Below are positions 26,370 through 35,987 of a stretch of 64,000 nt of DNA, one piece after another. Origin of the DNA: Dysgonamonadaceae bacterium (GTDB lineage Bacteria > Bacteroidota > Bacteroidia > Bacteroidales > Azobacteroidaceae). The number at the start of each line of letters is the position of its first letter. The first letter of the stretch is position 1. Below the pieces are notes generated by a model. The model was not told the DNA's origin. It saw only the letters and a program-made list of their open reading frames with translations, and made no database searches. A program made the position numbers and the translations under genes. Where the stretch lies: the NCBI GenBank assembly GCA_031269685.1, contig JAISYU010000075.1, forward strand, positions 1 through 64,000, read 5' to 3'.

Positions 26370-28073
26370 ATGGATGCTCAAAACGTAACATTAAACCTGA
26401 GTGGAATAAAATTTTCACTCGATAACGCAACACAGGAACAAATTGTGAATGACGTTATTAATGCCGTAATGGCGAAGATAGAAATCAGCCTCGCAAACCT
26501 GATTAAAGATGTGACAAAAAACCTTTCCGAAGCAAAAGATAGCCAAACAATATCAAATGCCGGACAGGAAATACCGGAAATCCCCAACAAAAAACGCAGG
26601 GGCAGACCAAGAAAAGTCGCTGATACAGAAACAACTCCGATATTGAAGGATGTCGATGCGAAACCTGAGAAAAAAATCGTAGAGCATAAAGAAATAAAAG
26701 ACGGGCTGACGGAAAAAATCCATAGCGATGTGACAATTTATAAAGGATACCAGGCGCGCGAAGAACTGTTCAATGAATTAGGATTCAAAACCTTATTCGA
26801 TGTATTGGCTTTCAAGTTCACAAAAACAGGCAAAGTCTACGATCAGGAACAATTCAACATCGACGCCTTCCTCAATGACAGTCGATTAAAGGTGTTTGCG
26901 TCCCAAGCAAAAGTGAAGAAGTATGTGCTTGGCTTGATTTCACCAAAAAAGGCAAATAAAGCAGAGAAAAAAGAAACGGTCGCACTTCCGGTCGCAACCG
27001 GTACAGGTACTGCAAGTCTGATCGAAGGTTACGATGCTTCCAAGACATTAAAAAAATGGTGCGGCAAACAATCGCTAATCACTATCGGCGATGCCCTGAA
27101 ATATTGCAACGAAGTGAAACTGAAAGCCACAATCGAAGAAGGAATAAACAAACATTCAATGGTTTACCAGTTAGTAAAATTTCTATGTACCAGCGGTTTT
27201 GAAAGCAGATCCCTGATGCGTTTCCTTGATAAAATAGACGGCGGAGAAAAATCTGAGGAAAATATCGGCACATCCCAAAAATCAGGCGGCAAAATACCCG
27301 ATACAAACATCATCACATACAATCAAAATATTAAAGAACCCGAAAACGCAGAAGAAAAAGAGTTCCGTAGCGTCCGCTATCACACTCTGACCGAAGAAGA
27401 AAACAATGCCCTATATACTCTCCTCGATGATTATCCGTTCTCAGACTTTCTCAAAGAAGAGGTTTTCAAAAAACATAAAATCAAGTCCATATTCGAACTG
27501 CTGTTCTGGTTTTGCGGTATAACGCGCAGTTACGTTGCCGAACAGTTCGAACTTGAAAAGGCGATTCTTATCAGAATGGAAACTATTCTTGCCGAAAACG
27601 GATTCATTGATCCAATAGACAAAATGGAATCTATGAGTTATGCCTACAGATCCAAATATTATCACTATATCCGCTATTACCGAAACAAAATAATCAATAA
27701 TAAACTCTTCATAAACAAGTACAATAAAGGTCTCATTGAAGAAGAAATCGACAACCTCTATAAGAGTGTTGAAGATTTAGGTCTCTCGGAGAAGGCTTTA
27801 ACGGCTATAAGATACAATAAAATCACGACCGTGATAGGCTTGAAAGCATTTATGTATTACGGGTGCGATACTGCATATCCAAAGCAATTCACCGAAGATG
27901 TTGTGCGAGATATTTTCGATACAATCAAGGAAAATGGACTTCAAAAGCACAATTATAACGAATATATGAAAGGTTTGCGAGGATACTACTACAAAAGCAG
28001 CCTCTATATTCAAAAACGTAAACAGGAACAGGGCACGGAAGTAATGGTTGCCAAGGCAGCAGATGCGGAATAA
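26370..28073 (+). CDS. AT-hook protein with four alpha-CTD-like helical modules, unknown function (567 aa)
   Basis: A soluble 567-aa protein without signal peptide. An N-terminal helical region (1-55) is followed by a charged linker with an AT-hook-like core KKRRGRPRK (74-82). Four modules of about 65 residues follow, each with a short helix, a turn and 'I/F-x-T/S-I/L-x-x-x-L/A': LFNELGFKTLFDVLAFKF (133-150), LKKWCGKQSLITIGDALKYC (227-246), LKEEVFKKHKIKSIFELLFW (361-380) and DLGLSEKALTAIRYNKITTV (469-488). The last, with TIKENGL some 30 residues on, closely resembles the C-terminal domain of RNA polymerase alpha (LGLSxRAxNCLKRAGIxTV). AT-hook and alpha-CTD-like modules both suggest DNA binding. 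The DNA target and role are unknown. It is followed by a 21-bp tandem array. Confidence 0.8.
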   Translation: MDAQNVTLNLSGIKFSLDNATQEQIVNDVINAVMAKIEISLANLIKDVTKNLSEAKDSQTISNAGQEIPEIPNKKRRGRPRKVADTETTPILKDVDAKPEKKIVEHKEIKDGLTEKIHSDVTIYKGYQAREELFNELGFKTLFDVLAFKFTKTGKVYDQEQFNIDAFLNDSRLKVFASQAKVKKYVLGLISPKKANKAEKKETVALPVATGTGTASLIEGYDASKTLKKWCGKQSLITIGDALKYCNEVKLKATIEEGINKHSMVYQLVKFLCTSGFESRSLMRFLDKIDGGEKSEENIGTSQKSGGKIPDTNIITYNQNIKEPENAEEKEFRSVRYHTLTEEENNALYTLLDDYPFSDFLKEEVFKKHKIKSIFELLFWFCGITRSYVAEQFELEKAILIRMETILAENGFIDPIDKMESMSYAYRSKYYHYIRYYRNKIINNKLFINKYNKGLIEEEIDNLYKSVEDLGLSEKALTAIRYNKITTVIGLKAFMYYGCDTAYPKQFTEDVVRDIFDTIKENGLQKHNYNEYMKGLRGYYYKSSLYIQKRKQEQGTEVMVAKAADAE

Positions 28074-28261
28074 AATCCCTTCTTTTTATCCTTATATCAA
28101 GAAATATATACTTTTTCGGGAAATTTACAGGAAATATTTGTTAGCCTGAAAACTTTCTATTAATTTTTCCGCCGATATAAGAGTAAACGCCACATATTAT
28201 AAGGATACAGATACAGGTTGTAGATACATCGACACAACTTGCAGCGGTTCATACGCAACTC

Positions 28262-28298
28262 GTATCTTTGTCTACGCATTTTGCGTAGACAAAGATGC
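28262..28298 (+). other. Long perfect-type hairpin whose right arm is the first repeat unit
   Basis: A 17-bp stem (28262-28278 with 28282-28298, one G-U pair) closes a 3-nt loop TTT. The right arm TGCGTAGACAAAGATGC is the first copy of the 21-bp array that follows. There is no T-run after it, so it is not an ordinary terminator, although it may stabilise the 3' end of the upstream mRNA. Confidence 0.85.
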
Positions 28299-28476
28299 AA
28301 AGTGTGTAGACAAAGATGCAACTTGTGTAGACAAAGACGCAAAGTGTGTAGACAAAGACGCAACTTGTGTAGACAAAGACGCAACTTGTGTAGACAAAGA
28401 TGCAACTTGTGTAGACAAAGATACAAAGTGTGTAGACAAAGATACAACTTGCGTAGAGAAAGATACATCTTGCAGT
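28282..28476. repeat. 21-bp tandem repeat array after the AT-hook protein gene
   Basis: Nine head-to-tail 21-bp units start at 28282, 28303, 28324 and so on to 28450, of the form TGTGTAGACAAAGATGCAAC plus one base. The last bases alternate between AACT and AAAG variants. Degenerate related sequence lies on both sides (28200-28260 and 28471-28490). The gap 28074-28805 holds this array, the preceding hairpin, AT-rich sequence and the susC promoter; no gene is supported in it. Frames on both strands stay open because the period is a multiple of three. Confidence 0.95.
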
Positions 28477-28707
28477 TGTAGTTTGAAAGATGAATAAAAA
28501 GAGGGAAAAATTTTGTAAAAAAGTCAAACGAATTTCATAGGTACTTTTAACCAATATTTCTCTCTTTTTAATTTTTTTTCTTAAATCCCGCTCAATGTGT
28601 ATTGATAAAGAGTTTTCGTCTGATATATTGATATTTATTCCGTATAAATTTAACTATTTTTAATATAAAAATATTATAAAATGCTATAAACAATAAAAAA
28701 ATAATAG

Positions 28708-28715
28708 TATATTTG
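28708..28715 (+). promoter_or_regulatory. -7 element of the susC-susD operon
   Basis: TATATTTG, 90 nt before the ATG of the SusC-like gene. The region upstream (28560-28700) is very AT-rich. No recognisable -33 element. Confidence 0.6.
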
Positions 28716-28805
28716 CCGGCGAATTTGGTTGTCTTTTTAAGAAAGCCAATAACATTGAATAAAAAATATTGAATAATTTATAAATCTAATTTAATTTGTT
28801 TTTTT

Positions 28806-31800
28806 ATGGAAGGAAAATTAAAAGATCTTGCAGAAAAACGGTTTTATTTATGGCGAGGGTGGCGTTCTGTGTTCTTGCTGTGTGCCGTTTTTTTATGCGC
28901 TTCCGTGTCTGCTTTTGCTCAGGGAGGGATTACCTTAAGGGGGCGAGTAGTTGACACTCAGGGTGAGGGTGTACCCGGAGCCCTTATCAATATTGTCGGA
29001 AGTACGCGAGGCAGTGCTACCGACGAAACCGGTAATTTTGAAATGACAAATATTGCCAACGGTGCAAAATTACTTGTGACTTCACTTGGAATGGCTGATA
29101 AACAAGTAACGTTTACCGGACAGAATGACATCATCGTTGTTCTGGCAGAAAAGGCAGATGAACTTGCAGAAGTTGTTATTTCAGGTTTTGGTGGCAGGCA
29201 GAAGAAGGAAAGTGTTGTTTCTGCCATTCAATCTGTAAATGTAAGTGAGTTGAGGGTGCCGAGCAGCAATCTTACTACTGCTTTTTCAGGGCGAATCGCA
29301 GGTATGATATCTTATCAGACTTCTGGTGAACCTGGCGCCGATTCTAATGCTACGTTCTTTATTCGTGGTGTAACTTCTTTCGGTACCGGCAAGGTCGATC
29401 CTCTGATTCTTGTCGATAATATCGAAATAACAAAAGATGAATTGGCTAAACTTCATCCTGACGACCTGCAGTCGTTTTCGATCCTGAAAGATGCTACGGC
29501 GACTGCCCTCTACGGTGCGCGCGGCGCTAACGGCGTTATCCTGGTTACAACAAAGGAAGGCAGGGAAGGCAAGGCACGGGTTTCATTCCGCCTGGAGAAC
29601 GCAGTTTCAATGCCAACCCAGACTATAGAAATGGCTGATGCTATTACTTATATGCAGATGGCAAATGAGGCGAAAAATACGCGGTCTAATAGAATCTCTA
29701 TGGAGTACCCGCGTTCGGATATTACCGAAACACAGTTGGGCAAGTATCCCTTAGCATATCCGAATGTAGACTGGATGAATCTGTTGATAAAAGATTATAC
29801 TCTGAATCAGCGGGCAAATCTGAGTATTTCGGGAGGAGGAAAAGTGGCGCGATATTATGTTTCCGGTTCGTTTGCAAACGACGGTGGTCTGATGAATGTT
29901 GACCACAGGCAGAATTTTAATACTAATGTAAATTATAAGAAATATACTCTACATTCCAATATCAATGTAAATCTAACCTCATCAACCGAGATGATTCTTC
30001 GTCTGCACGGTGGTTTTGATGATTATGTAGGTCCGCTTGATGGTGGTAGCGATATCTACAAGAAGACGCTGCAGGTAAGCCCTGTGCGGTTTTTGCCGTA
30101 TTACCAGCCTGATGCTCAACGGTCATCTGTCGACTGGATACTTTTTGGAAACAGCAGTGCTTACTCTTTACCGTTCGTGAATCCTTATGCCGACTTGATG
30201 AAGGGTTATAAAAATTATTCAAACTCTTCCCTTATGGCACAGTTGGAGTTTAAACAGGATTTCTCAGCCCTGCTTAAAGGTCTTGGCGGGCGAGTGCTCG
30301 GCAATACTGCACGAAAGTCTTTTTTCGAGGTTAAGCGTTCATACGAGCCTATGTTCTATGAAATGTCTTATTTCGACCGTGTTGCTTACGATGCAGGTAT
30401 AGGACAGGGACTGACGCCTGGTCAGGATTTCTTCCCGTGGTATCTCTATGAAATAAATCCGACCGCAAACAAATATCTCGGTAATCCTGCAGTGGATCAA
30501 AGCATTACCAACATCATGTATGGTGAAGCGGCGCTTTCATACGACAATGGCTTCGACAAAAATAACGTAAGCGCTATGCTGGTCGGTACAGTAAGAAACT
30601 ACACTGCCCCCAACGCTGATCTTATCAAGTCTTTGCCCGAACGTAACCTTGGTTTAGCGGGTAGATTCACTTATAACTTTGATACCCGCTACTTTGTTGA
30701 GTTTAACTTTGGCTACAACGGTTCGGAAAAGTTCGACAAAGACCACAGATGGGGTTTCTTTCCTTCGTTCGGTGGTGGTTATTTAATCTCGAATGAAAAA
30801 TACTGGACTTCCCTCAAAGATAAGATAAATCTCCTAAAACTGAAATATACTTACGGCTCGGCAGGTAATGATCAGATTTCCAACCAGCGCTTTTTCTATA
30901 TTTCCGAAATTCAAATGGGAAATCCTGGTGATGATAATATTGGAGGAAAGGGTTTTAAAGAGGGAGAAGGCTTCGGAGTTCTTGGAAATGGTTCATTCTC
31001 GAATATGGAAGGTCCTAAAATCATTCACGAGATGAATAAAAACATCACATGGGAAATAGCCTACAAGCACAATTTAGGTCTTGAACTCGGAGTTTTAAAC
31101 AAAATCAATATTCAGGCGGATATCTACAAGGAACACCGCGTGAATATACTTCAGGAACGCGCGGATATTCCGGTTACTATCGGTCTCTGGTCAATTCCTC
31201 TTGCTAATGTTGGTGAGACTAAAACTGTAGGCGGCGAGATTGCTTTAGACTACAATCATTCGTTCTCTAAAGATATTTGGCTTACCGCTCGTGCTACTTT
31301 CACTTATGCCCATTCGGAATATGCCTATTACGAAGAACCCGACTATTCGGCTGTCGATAGCCCGTGGCGCTCAAAAGTCGGACGCGCTACCACACAGCAA
31401 GAAGGATACATAGCAGAGCGCCTTTTTATTGACGAGGCAGACATTGCCAACTCGCCAACGCAGGCAGATGTAATGCCGGGCGATATTAAGTATCTTGACC
31501 TGAACGATGACGGTGTGATAAACGAACTTGACAAGCGCGGCATCGGCTATCCGACGACTCCAGAAATGAATTATGGGTTTGGATTCTCTTTCGGATACAA
31601 GAGTTTTGACATTTCGGCATTTTTCCAAGGAGCCGGACGCTCGTCGTTCTTCGTTGATCCCGAAAAAGTAATGCCTTTCCTGATGACAAAAGTTGATAAC
31701 GACACTCGATATGTCGAAAATGGTTTGGCGAAATTTATTGCCGATGACTACTGGTCGGAAATAAACAACAATCCTTTTGCCCGCTGGCCCCGTCTGGCAG

Positions 31801-32072
31801 ATACTAAGGAACGATTTGCGAACAATCTCACAAAAAGTACGTATTGGATGTACGACAACAACTATTTGCGTTTTAAATCGTTTGAATTGGGATATTCGCT
31901 AAGCGATAAACTTGTCAAGAAAATGCGCCTCGGTTCTCTCCGTTTCTATGTGAGCGGCACCAACCTTTGGTTGTGGAGCAGTTTCAAGATTTGGGACATA
32001 GAACTCGGCGACAATGGACTAAACTATCCGTTGCAGCGTACAATTAATGCAGGTGTAAACCTGATGTTTTAA
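28806..32072 (+). CDS. SusC/RagA-family TonB-dependent outer-membrane transporter
   Basis: 1088 aa. Signal peptide with a long N-region (hydrophobic SVFLLCAVFLCASVSAFA, cleavage before Q39). Then a carboxypeptidase-regulatory-like domain (ITLRGRVVDTQGEGVPGALI ... GNFEMTNI, about 42-130), the TonB plug with ATALYGARGANGVILVTTKE (about 232-251), and a 22-strand type barrel ending TINAGVNLMF. It imports a large substrate, usually a glycan or peptide, together with the SusD partner encoded 18 bp downstream. The substrate cannot be inferred: no glycosidase, protease or sigma/anti-sigma pair is in the operon. Confidence 0.95.
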   Translation: MEGKLKDLAEKRFYLWRGWRSVFLLCAVFLCASVSAFAQGGITLRGRVVDTQGEGVPGALINIVGSTRGSATDETGNFEMTNIANGAKLLVTSLGMADKQVTFTGQNDIIVVLAEKADELAEVVISGFGGRQKKESVVSAIQSVNVSELRVPSSNLTTAFSGRIAGMISYQTSGEPGADSNATFFIRGVTSFGTGKVDPLILVDNIEITKDELAKLHPDDLQSFSILKDATATALYGARGANGVILVTTKEGREGKARVSFRLENAVSMPTQTIEMADAITYMQMANEAKNTRSNRISMEYPRSDITETQLGKYPLAYPNVDWMNLLIKDYTLNQRANLSISGGGKVARYYVSGSFANDGGLMNVDHRQNFNTNVNYKKYTLHSNINVNLTSSTEMILRLHGGFDDYVGPLDGGSDIYKKTLQVSPVRFLPYYQPDAQRSSVDWILFGNSSAYSLPFVNPYADLMKGYKNYSNSSLMAQLEFKQDFSALLKGLGGRVLGNTARKSFFEVKRSYEPMFYEMSYFDRVAYDAGIGQGLTPGQDFFPWYLYEINPTANKYLGNPAVDQSITNIMYGEAALSYDNGFDKNNVSAMLVGTVRNYTAPNADLIKSLPERNLGLAGRFTYNFDTRYFVEFNFGYNGSEKFDKDHRWGFFPSFGGGYLISNEKYWTSLKDKINLLKLKYTYGSAGNDQISNQRFFYISEIQMGNPGDDNIGGKGFKEGEGFGVLGNGSFSNMEGPKIIHEMNKNITWEIAYKHNLGLELGVLNKINIQADIYKEHRVNILQERADIPVTIGLWSIPLANVGETKTVGGEIALDYNHSFSKDIWLTARATFTYAHSEYAYYEEPDYSAVDSPWRSKVGRATTQQEGYIAERLFIDEADIANSPTQADVMPGDIKYLDLNDDGVINELDKRGIGYPTTPEMNYGFGFSFGYKSFDISAFFQGAGRSSFFVDPEKVMPFLMTKVDNDTRYVENGLAKFIADDYWSEINNNPFARWPRLADTKERFANNLTKSTYWMYDNNYLRFKSFELGYSLSDKLVKKMRLGSLRFYVSGTNLWLWSSFKIWDIELGDNGLNYPLQRTINAGVNLMF

Positions 32073-32090
32073 TTAATAATCAGAGTAAAT

Positions 32091-34268
32091 ATGAAAAAAT
32101 ATATCAAAATAAAAAGTTTTATGAGGTATTTGATGATAGTGCCTTTAGCAATGGTATTTTCATGTAGTGATTACCTTGATGTAGTGCCGGACAATATTCC
32201 GACCATTGATTATGCTTTCCTCGACAGGAGGCAGGCAGAAAACTATCTTGCCTCCCTGTTTGCATTTATGCCTAAAACAGGTAGTCCGACAGCAAATCCT
32301 GCGCTCTTAGGAGGCGATGAATTATGGTTTGGAGACCGCACTTCGGGAGTTAATACCGACCTTTGGCGTTATGTGGCGCGTGGAGTAAATATGTCAGATG
32401 ATCCACATCCAAATTATTTTGCTTCCTACCTCAAGGATAAGGACGGGAATGACAGTGAAAATCCACGCGGCGGAGAATTTCTTTTCACTGCCTTGCGTGA
32501 TTGCAATATTTTGCTGGAAAACATTAATAAGCCTTACGATCTCTATAGCGATACAAAAAACCGCTGGATAGCTGAAGTGAAGTTCCTGAAAGCGTACTAC
32601 CATTTTTGGTTGCTTCGTATGTATGGTCCTATTCCACTTATCAAAGTCAATTCTTCCATTGACGAGCCGGCTACCGCTGCCCGCGAATCGGTGGATGATT
32701 GTATTGACTATATTGTTCATCTTCTTGATACAGCCTGTGTAGAAGATGGATTGCCGGAAGAACTTGCTTCGCCTATGCTTGAAGCCGGACGTCCTACCGT
32801 ACTGATAGCTAAGGCGCTGAAAGCCCAGGTGTTGACTTATGCGGCAAGCCCGCTGTTCAACGGCAATGAAATAGCCCGTGCCGACAAGCAGAACAATCCT
32901 CTCGGACAAACCTACGAAAAACTCTTCCCTGTTTACGATGCACAAAAATGGATTCGTGCAAAAGAGGCACTTCGTGAAGCGTTAGATTTAGCCCATGAAC
33001 TGGAATACAGGCTTTATCGTTTCGAAGATGACATGATGATAGATACCGAAGAACCAGGACAAACTCTTCTTCGTCAGCCTACAATCGACGCAATGCAAGT
33101 GAGAGGAGCAGTTACGGTTCATCAAAGTGTTCTCGGTTGGAACAGTGAACTGATTTGGGGTGATCCGCGAGGATGTAAAGAGATACATCAATCCTGTATA
33201 CCTTTGTTTGGCTATCAGGGTGGAAACACTTCCAGCATGGGTGGCGGAACTATTCATCACAACTATGCTCCTACCCTCGACATTGTTGAGCAGTTCTACA
33301 CCCAAAATGGTCTTCCAATCGCCGACGATATTGAATGGCAAACTTCCCACGCAAGTTGGACTGACAAGACGGAAACCGGACTCTACAGTCAGCGAGGAAT
33401 CCCTGATTACAAAAAATATCCCGATGTAGGATGTCTTATCGTCAGAGGTAGGGAAAATACTAATGATACAGCTACCGCAGTATTGCATTTCGATCGCGAG
33501 CCGCGCTTCTATGGAGCGATCACTTTTGCTCGCGCTCGACACTATGGAGTGTCGCTTTTGATGTGTTTACGCGATACCAGCGCTTATTGGGATGATCAGG
33601 CTATTGACTGGTTTGGCAACTTTAATTTCCGTAACGCCGAACGCTTCCCTGTCACCGGATACATCTGCAACAAACTTTCAAGTTTTCTTGATATGTATCC
33701 TACAGAAGGATCAGGTTTCAATATTCATGTTGCATCAGGAAATCCCGCTCCGCAGAAGCAAGATTATCCATTCCCAATTATACGCCTTGCCGACCTTTAC
33801 CTGATGTATGCCGAGGCGCTTAATGAAACGGGAGACAAGGACGGAGCAATAGCATACGTTGATAGCGTACGCAAGAGAACAGCAATACCCGGAATTGTCG
33901 CAACCTGGACTTCTCCTGCATCAGATGGCAAAGTAACCGATTTCGACGGTGTTACACGTCACGATTATGACACAAAAGAAGGACTGCGATGCATTATTCG
34001 CCGCGAACGCCTCAATGAATTTGCCTTTGAAGGTATCCGTTTTTGGGATCTACGCCGTTGGATGATTGCAAAGACTGTCCTCAACAAAGAAATCCGCGGA
34101 TTAAATGTCCCTTATAAAACGCTGACAAACACAAGTATGCCGTCGGATTTCTATAAACCAACAAAATTGTGGACTATGAGATTTGAGGATAAAGATTATT
34201 TCTTCCCTATCAAGTTAAGTTCTATCATTAAGAACGCTAATCTCCTGCAAAGTCCTCATTGGAAATAA
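32091..34268 (+). CDS. SusD/RagB-family nutrient-binding lipoprotein
   Basis: 725 aa, at the long end for the family. Lipoprotein signal with lipid-attached Cys 25 (MVFSC followed by SDYLDVVPDN), a typical SusD start. The helical TPR-like region (AEVKFLKAYYHFWLLRMYGP, near residue 165) and the C-terminal motif RRERLNEFAFEGIRFWDLRR are both diagnostic. SusD forms the lid over the SusC barrel and binds substrate at the cell surface. It is the second gene of the operon. Confidence 0.95.
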   Translation: MKKYIKIKSFMRYLMIVPLAMVFSCSDYLDVVPDNIPTIDYAFLDRRQAENYLASLFAFMPKTGSPTANPALLGGDELWFGDRTSGVNTDLWRYVARGVNMSDDPHPNYFASYLKDKDGNDSENPRGGEFLFTALRDCNILLENINKPYDLYSDTKNRWIAEVKFLKAYYHFWLLRMYGPIPLIKVNSSIDEPATAARESVDDCIDYIVHLLDTACVEDGLPEELASPMLEAGRPTVLIAKALKAQVLTYAASPLFNGNEIARADKQNNPLGQTYEKLFPVYDAQKWIRAKEALREALDLAHELEYRLYRFEDDMMIDTEEPGQTLLRQPTIDAMQVRGAVTVHQSVLGWNSELIWGDPRGCKEIHQSCIPLFGYQGGNTSSMGGGTIHHNYAPTLDIVEQFYTQNGLPIADDIEWQTSHASWTDKTETGLYSQRGIPDYKKYPDVGCLIVRGRENTNDTATAVLHFDREPRFYGAITFARARHYGVSLLMCLRDTSAYWDDQAIDWFGNFNFRNAERFPVTGYICNKLSSFLDMYPTEGSGFNIHVASGNPAPQKQDYPFPIIRLADLYLMYAEALNETGDKDGAIAYVDSVRKRTAIPGIVATWTSPASDGKVTDFDGVTRHDYDTKEGLRCIIRRERLNEFAFEGIRFWDLRRWMIAKTVLNKEIRGLNVPYKTLTNTSMPSDFYKPTKLWTMRFEDKDYFFPIKLSSIIKNANLLQSPHWK

Positions 34269-34304
34269 ACAAGTAAATGTTGAATTTAATAAAGAAAGTA
34301 TAAT

Positions 34305-35870
34305 ATGAGAAAGTTTATATTTATATCACTACTGGTGTTAACGGTTTTCGGTTGTGAAGACTGGAAAGACCAATATTCCGATAAACTTGCCGAGGAGCCG
34401 GATAAAGATGCTCCCGGAGTGCCGACGGTAACTAATATTGTGCCGATAAAAGGCGGAGTTAAAATTTATTTCACTCCTCCGGCAGACGCTGATTTTTTGG
34501 GCATAAAGGCTGTCTACGATCTCAACGAGACACATAAGAATCAGGGAACTTTCGTGTCGGCAAGTGGCGACTCCGTAAGTGTTGATCATATTACCCTTGC
34601 CGGCTTTTCTGGTTTGGGAGAAGAAGCAATCCCGGTAACTCTCTATGCCGTTGACCGCTCAGGCAACCTTTCCGAAGGTGTGTCCAGAACGTTCGATCCT
34701 CTGCCGAGTCCTGTTTACGACATACTTAGTTCCCTGACAACAAAGGACGGTCCTGCTGGCATTACCGTTCATTGGGAAAATCCCGACCAGATGGATATTG
34801 CGATCCTGATTTCGCTATATGACACAATAAAACAAAGTTGGGAACCTGTGGCACCTATGTATTTTGCTCAGACGCCGGTTGTAACACGGACAATTAAAGG
34901 CATTCCTGTAGATGACATAACAGCAGACGGTACTTATATCTATTATCCGAAGACCTACCGTTTTGAGTTCATTGACGATTATGAAAACTTTTATTTCGTA
35001 AAAGAAGCGGTTCATACTCCGGTAGAAGAAAGGTTTATTTCACCTTTCAATGAGGACGGAACAGTCAGAAGGAAACTGTTTGAAACAGGAAAAGATCAAG
35101 CAGGACAACCCGAAACAGGGTGGAAGTACCGCGGTGACTGTGGTGGTGGAGCAACTGGTTTCGATGCGTCTTTCAGTCAAGAAAACAGTAACGATGCATC
35201 CTTTTGGTGGGACAATAGCGCTGCTTCGGGCAACAGTTATTTCACTTTGCCAACTGAGTTCAGCGATTTGCCTGCGCCCTATCCTCCCTACTATATCACA
35301 ATAGACATGGGAACGACTGCAATATACAGTACTTTCAGCGTCATTATTCAACCGCGTGAGCCGCTTGGTTCTGCTTCGATGATGACTGATTTTGAGATAT
35401 GGGCGACGAATGACGTAAGAACTCTTACTTCATTCCCCGGATTGGGTGTAAATAAACAGTTAGCAAGCATGAGGTATTGGACTTCTTGGGATTCTATCTA
35501 CACTAACATTATTCATGGTAATTATCTGGAAGAGCCCAATAGGTATCCCGGACCTGGTAAAAAACTTGAGATAAACGGGACAGATACAACGGTAGTTGAA
35601 GCTGATTACTGGGAAAAGGATTGGGATAAGTTAGCGGATTGTGTAGTAGAACTTCCGTCCGGTCTTCCGCTTGACGCCAATGCTATACCGGAAGAGGGTT
35701 TGTCGGCAGAGGACAAGGCGGCGCTTCTCGGAGGTTTTGAGTTTGACTTGACGCAGGATGGGGAGCCGAAGGCGTATCGTTATATCAGGATTAAGGTAAA
35801 AGGAACTTCCTCTGGGGATGCACGCAGTCGTGTTGACATGTTAGCGTTCTACGGAAGGTATCCCAATTAA
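34305..35870 (+). CDS. SusE-position surface lipoprotein (DUF4959/DUF5126/DUF5000 type)
   Basis: 521 aa with a lipoprotein signal (MRKFIFISLLVLTVFGC, Cys 17). An N-terminal fibronectin-like domain (GGVKIYFTPPADADFLGIKA, DUF4959-like) is followed by a second Ig-like region (about 140-250, DUF5126-like). The C-terminal part (about 260-521) resembles the DUF5000/discoidin-type carbohydrate-binding domain, ending YRYIRIKVKG ... VDMLAFYGRY. As the third gene of a SusC/SusD operon it is probably a surface glycan-binding protein that supplies the transporter. Domain names are from pattern recognition. A terminator follows. Confidence 0.82.
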   Translation: MRKFIFISLLVLTVFGCEDWKDQYSDKLAEEPDKDAPGVPTVTNIVPIKGGVKIYFTPPADADFLGIKAVYDLNETHKNQGTFVSASGDSVSVDHITLAGFSGLGEEAIPVTLYAVDRSGNLSEGVSRTFDPLPSPVYDILSSLTTKDGPAGITVHWENPDQMDIAILISLYDTIKQSWEPVAPMYFAQTPVVTRTIKGIPVDDITADGTYIYYPKTYRFEFIDDYENFYFVKEAVHTPVEERFISPFNEDGTVRRKLFETGKDQAGQPETGWKYRGDCGGGATGFDASFSQENSNDASFWWDNSAASGNSYFTLPTEFSDLPAPYPPYYITIDMGTTAIYSTFSVIIQPREPLGSASMMTDFEIWATNDVRTLTSFPGLGVNKQLASMRYWTSWDSIYTNIIHGNYLEEPNRYPGPGKKLEINGTDTTVVEADYWEKDWDKLADCVVELPSGLPLDANAIPEEGLSAEDKAALLGGFEFDLTQDGEPKAYRYIRIKVKGTSSGDARSRVDMLAFYGRYPN

Positions 35871-35895
35871 CCATATTGGACATATATGTTACGGC

Positions 35896-35928
35896 AGGGG
35901 GAAGCGGACGCTTCCCCTTTGCTGTTTT
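35896..35928 (+). terminator. Terminator of the susC-susD operon
   Basis: GGGGAAGC (35898-35905) pairs with GCTTCCCC (35910-35917), loop GGAC. It is followed by TTTGCTGTTTTTT. Confidence 0.85.
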
Positions 35929-35939
35929 TTAGCGGAATA

Positions 35940-35971
35940 TTTGGTTAATCCAGATATTAGGCTTACCTTTG
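35940..35971 (+). promoter_or_regulatory. Promoter of sufB
   Basis: TTTG at 35940-35943, a 20-bp spacer and TACCTTTG at 35964-35971, 16 nt before the ATG. Confidence 0.8.
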
Positions 35972-35987
35972 TTCGATAAAAACGGCT

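Noticed and set aside
28160-28554. Cys/Leu- and Arg/Gln-rich ORFs over the 21-bp array
   Set aside because: Three overlapping frames on both strands are open only because of the period; composition is not protein-like.
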